A stretch of 13,577 bases of DNA from Multifurca ochricompacta. Its lineage: Eukaryota; Basidiomycota; Agaricomycetes; Russulales; Russulaceae. Under the pieces are notes generated by a model. That model searched no databases. It was not told the DNA's origin and was given only the letters and a program-made list of their open reading frames with translations. Both the position numbers and the translations under genes were made by a program. The DNA lies in contig WTXG01000559.1 in NCBI GenBank assembly GCA_022496185.1, forward strand, positions 1-13,577. Direction: 5' to 3'. This document shows, piece by piece, positions 7,453-13,577 of this stretch (within the stretch, counting starts at the first letter, position 1; every line of letters starts with the position of its first letter).

Positions 7453-7850
7453 TTTATGACTGCCCCCTCCACCACGAGAGCCGCATTGTGTCAAACATGC
7501 ACACTTGGTCATTCCCCTGATGACCATCTTCAATACGAAGAACCTCGTTGAAGCTCTGCTGCAAAATGGCTTCTTGATCCAGACTAGGCCTAGCAGAGGC
7601 CTAATGGACCCCCCTTTCCTATTGACTTGGTCGGTCTGAACCTACACGGCATTGCAGTCTGCGCTCGTCTCACTTAGTCAATCCCACTACTCTTATCTTT
7701 CCCCCTGGGAGTTTTTCAATGGGGCTCTGCTCTAATACAATTACAGTAGCTACTAGGGGACCCTTTGTAATAGATAGCTGCGCAACTTAGGCACAGCCTT
7801 GCAAGCGCATCAATGAAACTTGATTCCAAAAAAAAAAGGTTTAGCACACT

Positions 7851-7889
<39 letters not shown>

Positions 7890-8131
7890 TTTTGAATTTG
7901 AATGGACAACGCCTAAATCGCGCGGCTACTACCAGGTACATAGTAGCCATTACAAGCAAGTGGCGGGCCCACCTTTGCACAAACCAAATTCAATCAACTC
8001 AACTCCAGGAGACCATCTCGAAAATCACTGAAGAATCCGTAAATTTTATAAATTTATTGTATTCTGGACATTGTATGTTATACGGCTCACTATGGCCTGA
8101 ACACCTTCTCTAGGGAGGACTTCCTATGTCT
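7453..8131. other. Unassigned stretch with low-complexity tracts
   Basis: No gene was recognised. If the adjoining LTR-like repeat is a minus-strand 3' LTR, this could once have been the end of a pol gene, but minus-strand translations show no family motif. A run of ten A lies at 7828-7837, just before the TTTA microsatellite. Confidence 0.4.
7850..7893. repeat. (TTTA)n microsatellite
   Basis: About eleven perfect TTTA units. The open frames running across it (repeating Y-L-F-I) are artefacts of the microsatellite. Confidence 0.95.
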
Positions 8132-8398
8132 CTATGCAAAATCGCTGCTCAAGGGGCAGGCATCTAAAACTTGCCCGAGATCCATTCCTCCATATGCCAT
8201 CCCCTTCCTCTGCAATCCAATCAACTTCTTGAACAATGCTATCTTGCTAGTGGTGAATGGGGAAGTCTCCCCAGTGTGGTACTTTGGTGGTATGAATCCA
8301 TCTACTTCTATCTGCTCCGCACCCAGATGTACCATGTGTAACGCGAGGAGCGCGCATATTCTTTCATATTCTCCTCTACTATCAAAGTAGAGCTGTCC
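8132..8398 (-). pseudogene. Unidentified protein-coding fragment (possible exon)
   Basis: This minus-strand frame of about 89 codons has a natural-looking composition, with segments such as YFDSRGEYERICALLALHM, GAEQIEVDGFIPPKYH and FTTSKIALFKKLIGLQRKG. It begins just after a good splice acceptor (CTGTTTTCAG, ending at 8399), so it may be an internal or last exon. The frame upstream (minus strand from about 8676 to 8410) does not clearly belong to it. I do not recognise the family; it could be a host gene fragment or part of a DNA-transposon or helicase-like ORF. It ends at a TAG near 8132. No partner exons were found. Confidence 0.45.
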
Positions 8399-8659
8399 TG
8401 AAAACAGATTCAATTCTGTTCAAACATGTGCAGGGGACGATCACGATCCGGTTGGCAACGCGGGTATGGAATAAAACACAAGGTCGGAAAATGAACGCAT
8501 TGACGCAGTGACTCTAGGTGCAACCGCACTGTCTTGCTCTTACGGATGTCAGGGAGTAACTCGTTTGCTTTGTGCGGATCCAATCTGCAGTGAGTGCGAG
8601 GTAAAGTGTTCCCGAGAGGAGAGAGGTAGAAAGGTGGAAGAGAGCATAGAAAGAGTAAA

Positions 8660-9020
8660 CGCATTTCATATCTCAATTATTATCTTATCTCGTTTTGATT
8701 TTATGCAAGCGCGACTAATACCATTACAGTTGTACATTACAGTTCCGCCCCTTTTGCATGCCCCCGTAGTTTCGACTTTATTGTGTTATCTCTCTTATAT
8801 TGACTTCTATAGTTAAATTGTATAAAAACCCTAGTAGTTTGTCTGAAATCTATTATCCAGTTTGATCCCTTCCTATCCAACTGTCTGCTTCAACTTGATT
8901 CTCATAAAAGCGAACTTAACAATCGCTTTTACTCTTACTTGCGCTCACTCTGCTCTTAGGTTGATTTTTGTGCTATCGCCAACTGTACCGGCAAATTCAG
9001 CTTGCTGTACTGGACTAACA
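8660..9020 (+). other. Possible 3' part of an LTR (TATA to U5)
   Basis: The region starts with an AT-rich tract and TTTTATGCAAGCGCGACT (8699-8716), matching the end of the 198-bp tandem unit. A TATA-like GTATAAAAACC sits at about 8819-8830, and 190 bp later the sequence reads GGACTAACA then CTGGTACC, compatible with an LTR end plus PBS. No matching TGTTAG start or duplication was found, so the call is weak. The sequence from 8399 to 8660 is unassigned. Confidence 0.25.
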
Positions 9021-9579
9021 CTGGTACCCCCTAATAATAGTCTATTCACACAACATCACACCACACCTTCAAGCTTCAACTCAAGGACTATTCGCCGAGA
9101 TGCACTACTACAACCCCCTTTAAGGTTGTCATCTATCGCTATAGACAATTGTCAAAGGATGTAATGCCACCCAGGGTGTATTGAAGAAGAGGTGTGTTAG
9201 AATACAGCCACGGCACACAGCCACATTGATACCGGAGATGGCGGCCTGGGATCGATCACATTGAGGCCATTCTACACAATGCACGAGGTATCATATCATG
9301 CAAATTTCTTACTATATTATAGGACTACCAGCGTAGTTAGCATCCTCAGTCTTTCTGTTCCAAAGACTGAGGTCAGTATTATTTTCTTCATAGCTACATT
9401 GCATTTTACTAATTCTTTGTGTAGCTACTTGCTTTTCTAGGTATTACCTAGCAATATAGTCTTTCTGTTCCAAAGACTGAGCTACTCGCTTTTCTAGCTC
9501 TTACAGATTATGAGACCTGAGTTTCTCTAAATTGAACCAGAATACATACCAGACAGAAAACCACCATGCACCATAAACC
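9021..9579. other. Gene-poor stretch leading to the copia Gag fragment
   Basis: No gene is seen. The stretch holds imperfect inverted sequences (TGTGTTAGAAT near 9193 and ATTCTACACA near 9270) and the duplicated hairpin described separately. The part next to 9580 may be the leader of the copia element. Confidence 0.35.
9344..9497. repeat. Duplicated hairpin motif
   Basis: CCTCAGTCTTT-CTGTTCC-AAAGACTGAGG (9344-9372) is a perfect 11-bp stem with a 7-nt loop. A 24-bp direct copy of its core occurs at 9458-9481, with a 7-bp stem there. A second direct pair, AGCTACTYGCTTTTCTAG, lies at 9423-9440 and 9480-9497. The pattern indicates partial local duplication. A structural RNA or binding site is possible but not shown. 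Confidence 0.7.
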
Positions 9580-9781
9580 ATGAGTTCCCCAATCAGCACA
9601 GCAGCACCCAAAGCAGCAGCAGCACCGTCTACAAAAGGAGCACATCAATATGACATACCATACTTGGAAGAAGATGGTGGCAATTTCACATTCTGGAAGT
9701 ACAGAGTTCAAATGGTCTTGAAACTGCGGAGATTGTGGTCCGTGGTTGATGGATCAGAGCCTCAGCCAAATCCTGAAGAAT
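9580..9781 (+). pseudogene. Ty1/copia Gag N-terminal fragment
   Basis: From the ATG at 9580 the frame gives an Ala-rich leader and then YDIPYLEEDGGNFTFWKYRV and LWSVVDGSEPQPNPEE. This is the characteristic N-terminus of copia-type Gag polyproteins in fungi and plants (the D-G-x-N-[FY]-x-x-W-K block and L-W-x-V-V-D-G). Only about 67 codons remain. At about 9782 the sequence changes into the LTR-like repeat copy 2 and the frame closes after nine more codons. No zinc knuckle, protease, integrase or RT follows, so it is a 5' remnant cut by a later insertion or deletion. Confidence 0.8.
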
Positions 9782-10632
9782 CAGGCATGGCACAGACTGT
9801 ACTTTAGATGCTACTTTACTACTCTATCTTGTCAAACAATCATGCTGCTGGTTATACTGACTGTGGTTAGTAGCGGGTTAGGCTAGAAAGACAAGTATAC
9901 TTCAGAGGTTGAAGAAACTCTATATTACTATTCTACTGACCTAGAAAGACAAGTATCTACAAGAGACATTAGTCAAAGGAAAGTAGAAAGTATAGTAAGA
10001 CTTACACTTCAGAGGTTGAAGAAACTCTGAAGTGAAAGAGACAAAACAGACACCCTTATATACCCATAGGGGCCAGGGGAAATGGTCTGTGCGCACTGGG
10101 AATAAGTCCACAAGTGCCGGACAATAAACAGAGAGGGATAAAGGCCATTGGCCAAAGAGATATCACATGCTTACTGCGCATTACTAAGTCCATCACTAAT
10201 CAGCTGAGTAAGGTGAGAAAGAAATGTAATAAAGATAACATAAAAAGTCCGATACTCCGAAATCTAATCTAATCTAATCTACAGCTGAAGCGAACCTTAG
10301 ATGCCTGAAGCATCTCCAGACACGTCCTGTGTCAACATATCTCACCTTGTATGTAGAGGCTTAGATGCTTTCAATAATGCAATAGCAACTTCATTCTTGT
10401 AGCATATTTACATAGGCTTTTATATACATCTGCATGTACTAATCAGCTATTAATCTAATTGTAAGTACAATGTGTTTATAATGTGATTATAGTCACATGA
10501 CCGCTTTCGGATGTATTAGGATCATTAAGTATCTAAGTGATTGTGATCGGCTGCGTTATCTCTGAAATGCATGATCACAATCTTATGTCGGACCGATCTC
10601 CGGTAGCTCTGTACCAGTACTCTGGTTCAACA
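9782..10632 (-). repeat. LTR-like repeat, copy 2, split by a solo LTR
   Basis: 9782-9829 plus 10343-10632 align with 7099-7452. On the minus strand it begins TGTTGAACC right after AAGGGGGAG (PPT-like, 10633-10641) and has a strong TATATAAAAG about 210 bp in, the layout of a minus-strand 3' LTR. The plus-strand copia Gag fragment beside it lies in the opposite orientation, so the two are probably unrelated insertions. The Ty3/gypsy element begins immediately beyond the PPT-like tract. Confidence 0.6.
9830..10337 (+). mobile_element. Solo LTR, 508 bp, with TATCT target-site duplication
   Basis: The insertion starts TGTCAAAC and ends GTCAACA (TG...CA) and is flanked by TATCT at 9825-9829 and 10338-10342. 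Copy 1 of the host repeat (7099-7452) shows the uninterrupted sequence at this place. A TATA-like TTATATACCC lies at about 10056-10065. Internal direct repeats include CTAGAAAGACAAGTAT (9883, 9941) and CTTCAGAGGTTGAAGAAACT (9900, 10007), plus (AATCT)4 at 10261-10280. Strand is inferred from the TATA position. Confidence 0.88.
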
Positions 10633-10642
10633 CTCCCCCTTG

Positions 10643-11220
10643 TGTTACGAACCCCGTCTCTTCCGACTTTCTTTCTCCTACCTAGCAACGACCCCTCCTT
10701 GCCGCCTACTTTACATTATCAGATCACGTCTCCATCGTGGGACCCTTCACGTGCCCTGCTCCCTTCCCCGTGACTGCCCTTGTTTATGTTTGTGTTACTG
10801 TACTTGTGTTTGGACTCTTATCTTATCCCTTATCTTTACGACTGGACACTTACTTAATCCCCTATCAGAAGCCAGGCTTTACGCCCTCCGCTTTCGTATA
10901 TTCGGGCCCACTTGACTCTGTTATCTTATCTATAGACGCCCATTCGATTACGTATATAAGTCCGCAGTAACTACCTTGTAGACCTCAGACTCGACTTATT
11001 GAATACATCGGTGTTTGTCTTCTGGACTTCCCCTTGAAACCTTTGACTCAACCGTCTCAGTGCTTTTGGCACTTTCCGCTCAACATTGCCACTCGGGAGC
11101 AGCCCTGTTGGCTTTGACTCATTCATCTTAAACTCCAAGAGGCCTTATTGACCTCTTATCTGAACATACGTACAACGCTGTCGCACAAGTCGTGCAGAAT
11201 GTCTCACACCGGACATAACA
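10643..11220 (+). repeat. 5' LTR of the Ty3/gypsy element
   Basis: The 578-bp LTR starts TGTTACG and ends CATAACA (one mismatch in the inverted ends). Its end is fixed by the PBS two bases later. U3 runs to about 10986 with the TATA box at 10953-10960, and R begins at about 10987. Open frames across it are not genes. Confidence 0.82.
10953..10960 (+). promoter_or_regulatory. TATA box of the Ty3/gypsy LTR
   Basis: TATATAAG lies 34 bp upstream of AGACTCGACTT (10987-10997), the segment complementary to the PBS and hence the predicted RNA 5' end. The spacing fits a Pol II TATA box. Confidence 0.75.
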
Positions 11221-11222
11221 TC

Positions 11223-11233
11223 AAGTCGAGTCT
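11223..11233 (+). promoter_or_regulatory. Self-priming primer-binding site
   Basis: AAGTCGAGTCT is the exact reverse complement of AGACTCGACTT at 10987-10997, 34 bp after the TATA box. In Tf1 the first 11 nt of the mRNA fold back on the PBS and are cleaved to prime reverse transcription; length and geometry here are the same. No TGG tRNA-type PBS is present at the LTR edge. Confidence 0.85.
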
Positions 11234-11239
11234 CTCACA

Positions 11240-12738
11240 GTGGCTTCCAGCCGCAGTCAGACCCTCTTCCGAGAAGAGCTCATCGAACGCAGAGACGAGA
11301 ATAATCTTTCACAGCAAGTACTTGGCTCTGCCGCCTGGAAAGACTTTGAATCCGAGTTTGGATACTACGTCTATCACGACGGAAGATACCAACCGGTAGA
11401 ATACGACGAAGAAAAAAGAGTTTGGTATTGTATCCAATACTCGGACAGTTGAAACTCTTGGGTTACAACCAGACCTGCCCCACCTGAATTTGGACTAGGC
11501 CCGTGGAGAGAAAACCCTCCGGCCATTGTCACGGACTCCGAACCAGAGGAGTACATAGAAGAACCTAGCGAAGAAGCACTGGTATTAGCGTCGTCTACAG
11601 CCCCAGTTGCACCCGAAGTTGTCACGTTCAGAGCCCCTGCTTTGACAACTCCCCAGATCTCTATACAATCCACCAACACCGTCACCCCGCTTTACCAAAA
11701 CATGTCCACCATTGCCGCCCAGCTTCCAGACCCTGCCCCACCAGCCCCAGTGGCAGCACCACCAAACATTCCCCCCCCGTCCGGACGATTGTCAGGAGTG
11801 CTTCCCCAAACGTTCACTGGGGACCGCTCACAGAGCAAAAAATTCATGTTGGAGTTCACAACCTTTAAAAACTTCAACCATGACATCCCACAGATTGTCA
11901 ATCCATTTCAACAAGCCAATCTGTTCCTTTCCCTGATTCGGGGGGATGCGGTTGACGACTGGACCATGGAACAGCTGGAGTGGCTGAATGAACAAGTCGA
12001 AAGTGGGTGTCGTACCACTAGTGAAGGTCTTTGGGAGACCATCGCTGAGCGGTTTAAAGATGCCTTCACGGATGGGCAGGCCAAGCAGAAGGCAGCCCGC
12101 GAATTAAAGTCCCTTAGAATGGAGAAGGGAGAACTTGACGCATACGTCGCCAAGTTCAGAAGTCTAGCCAACAGGGCCGGCTATGACACGGACGAAGAGG
12201 CAACGTTAGACCTCTTTTCACAGGGTTTGCCCAACCCCCTGGTCAAGAACATCATTCAGTTTCATCACCCCCACAACTGGGACACCTGGGTTGACGCTGC
12301 TCGAAGACAGCAACAAGACTACCTTGACTTCCAGACAAGGTTTGGAGTTGACACCAAAAAAGGAAAAACCTGAGACCAGTGGAAGGCAGCGTTCGGAGTG
12401 AAGCCCGCGCCACATGGCCAGAGGGATCCAAACGCTATGGATACCTCTGCAGACTGAGCCCGAGCTCGGGCAGCACTTACGGAAGACGAGCGGCAGACAC
12501 TAATGAAAGAAGGGCGCTGCTTCTGTTGCAGAGCATTGGGACATATGTCCCGAGACTGTCCCAAGAAGGGAGCACGAGTTGCTGTCGCCACGGTGGCACC
12601 AGAACACCCCGTTCAGAACAACCCCCCACCGTGGACAAACGGTCGAAAGAAGAAAAAGCTCAGGACATATGGGCCAACATGATGAAGGAGAGTGAGGAAG
12701 TGCGCACCATATTAGTAGAAAAAGCGTTTGCGAAGAAG
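11240..12738 (+). pseudogene. gag: Ty3/gypsy Gag (capsid and zinc knuckle), disrupted
   Basis: Gag forms the retroelement particle and binds its RNA. The frame starts at 11240, seven bases after the PBS, with GTG GCT TCC where ATG GCT TCC is expected, suggesting a lost start codon. It stays in one frame to about 12650, broken only by TGA at 11450-11452, 12371-12373 and 12455-12457. Residues from about 11800 to 12330 form a retrotransposon capsid domain (LSLIRGDAVDDW, LWETIAERFKDAF, AYVAKFRSLANRAGYDTDE, LDLFSQGLPNPLVKNII). A CCHC knuckle, CFCCRALGHMSRDC, is coded at 12518-12559. Near 12650, in an A-rich run, the coding moves to the next frame (EKAQDIWANMMKESEEV), which ends with TAG at 12748. 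The shift may be a mutation. Confidence 0.88.
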
Positions 12739-12740
12739 GA

Positions 12741-13577
12741 TTTTTGTTAGGCTCAAACCCATCAGCCTGGGCACGAGCACTCCATGTTACCTCTGTGTAT
12801 GCTAGTCGATTCAAATCATTGAAAATACCAGTCCATTTCAAAACTACACAGAGGACGGCCGATCGAGATATTTTAGTGGACTCCGGAGCCACAGACAATT
12901 TTATTCACCCACGACTAATCAAGACAATGGGTCTGGGACGGCTGGCACTTCCCCAGGAAAAGAACATTTGGAACATTGACGGAACGGCCAACCGCGCTGG
13001 GAAGATTACTCATTACACGGATCTGAAGGTCCAGGTTGGAGAAACCACGAAGAACATTCGTTTCCTGATTACAGACCTAGGAGACGAAGATCTTATCTTA
13101 GGATACCCATGGCTTGCCGCGTTTGAGCCCAAGATCAACTGGGCTGACGCGACAATGGACAAAGAATCATATCCCACCATTATCACGTCCATAGGCTATG
13201 ACTACACAGTCAGACATCCGACAATAAAAGCCACGAGTACAGGAGAGGAAGACCCAGGTCACTGTTACGCTACTAAAGCGTCAGAGTTAGCCCAAAAGGC
13301 AATACAAGGGCAGACAGAAAAGACATACAGCGACATAGTACCAAGTGTTTACCATAGGCATTGGAAGGTGTTCTCCGAAGAAGAATCCCAGCGCTTTCCA
13401 CCTTCCAGACCATGGGACCACGCCATAGACCTACTCCCCGATACACCTACAGCAATAGATTGCAAAATCTATCCGCTGTCCCAGTCCGAGCAGGTGGCAC
13501 TGACAGAGTTCCTTGAAGAACACTTGGCAAAAGGATATATTCGCCCATCCAAGTTGCAGTACGCCTCGCCTTCTTCT
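12741..13577 (+). CDS. pol: Ty3/gypsy Pol: retropepsin and N-terminal reverse transcriptase (partial)
   Basis: The open frame starts at the gag/pol overlap and runs uninterrupted to the window edge (about 279 codons). The aspartic protease shows ILVDSGATDNFIHP with the catalytic DSGA at 12879-12890, and the second conserved block LILGYPWLAAFEPKINW near 13094-13142. A linker follows, then the RT N-terminus with RPWDHAIDLLP, LSQSEQVALTEFLEEHL and KGYIRPSKLQYASPSS. RT catalytic YxDD, RNase H, integrase and any chromodomain would lie to the right. It is in the -1 frame relative to the gag C-terminal frame, with TTTTTG at 12741-12746 just before the TAG of gag, so it may be expressed by frameshifting or be part of a single damaged ORF. 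Confidence 0.88.

Larger units (their letters stand above)
10643..13577 (+). mobile_element. Ty3/gypsy (Tf1-like, self-priming) retrotransposon, right end outside the window
   Basis: The layout is 5' LTR (10643-11220), self-priming PBS (11223-11233), gag, protease and the first part of reverse transcriptase. The order gag-PR-RT is Ty3/gypsy or copia-compatible, but the RT start (RPWDHAIDL, then YIRPSK) and Gag type are Ty3/gypsy, and the self-complementary PBS is the hallmark of the Tf1/sushi group. The element landed within or beside a PPT-like tract of the LTR-like repeat; the expected 5-bp duplication would be CCTTG (10638-10642). Gag is damaged by in-frame TGA codons and frame changes, so this copy is probably dead, although the visible pol is open. 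Confidence 0.9.

Noticed and set aside
7453..7610. Minus-strand end of a copia pol next to the LTR-like repeat
   Set aside because: The position would fit, but none of the three frames shows a convincing RNase H or C-terminal copia motif.
7813..8113. Frames beginning with repeated Tyr-Leu-Phe-Ile
   Set aside because: These are translations of the (TTTA)n microsatellite; no coding signal follows.

Overview
The window looks like repeat-rich nuclear DNA of a basidiomycete, probably an Agaricomycete. The reasons are a gene of the fungal Goodbye-NACHT-ankyrin (STAND/NLR) type cut by very short GT-AG introns (about 37-60 nt), a Ty3/gypsy element with Tf1-like self-priming signals, a copia Gag fragment and a GC-rich hAT-type MITE. 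No intact host gene is visible. The window is a decayed NLR gene surrounded by nested mobile elements, most of which can be delimited exactly by target-site duplications (TSDs).

Left part (1-2612). A 198-bp tandem repeat (193-1135) is interrupted by a complete 541-bp miniature LTR retrotransposon (TRIM/SMART class, 206-746, minus strand). It has two 222-bp LTRs with TGTTGAG/CTCAACA ends, a 97-bp non-coding interior with PBS and PPT, and a 5-bp TSD (CTTGC). Each LTR contains a full-length tRNA-like sequence with intact A and B boxes. This recalls the plant Cassandra TRIMs, which carry 5S rRNA sequence in the LTR, but with a tRNA module, and it is the most interesting object here. A 550-bp solo LTR (1565-2114, TSD TATAC) follows, inserted in a GC-rich hAT-like arm (2115-2239).

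Middle (2613-5952, minus strand). This is an NLR-type gene: Goodbye domain, NACHT with P-loop GNAGSGKS and Walker B IIIDALDE, then about eight ankyrin repeats and a plausible natural stop. Introns are largely intact, but the reading frame is broken by many one-base indels. In the ankyrin array four of six units lose a base at the same site, so unit spacing is mostly 98 rather than 99. It is either a pseudogene or a consensus with homopolymer indels.

Right-centre (6511-9579). A 502-bp hAT-type MITE (6519-7020) has TAGTGATG ends and a perfect 8-bp TSD (TTACTGGC). After it come an LTR-like repeat (7099-7452), a (TTTA)11 microsatellite, an unidentified minus-strand coding fragment (8132-8398) and AT-rich sequence with promoter-like and hairpin motifs.

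Right (9580-13577). A copia Gag N-terminus abuts a second copy of the LTR-like repeat (9782-10632). That copy is split by a 508-bp solo LTR (9830-10337, TSD TATCT). A Ty3/gypsy element starts at 10643 and runs off the right edge: 5' LTR, 11-nt self-priming PBS complementary to the predicted transcript start, gag with three in-frame TGA codons and a lost ATG, zinc knuckle, retropepsin (DSGA) and the start of reverse transcriptase.
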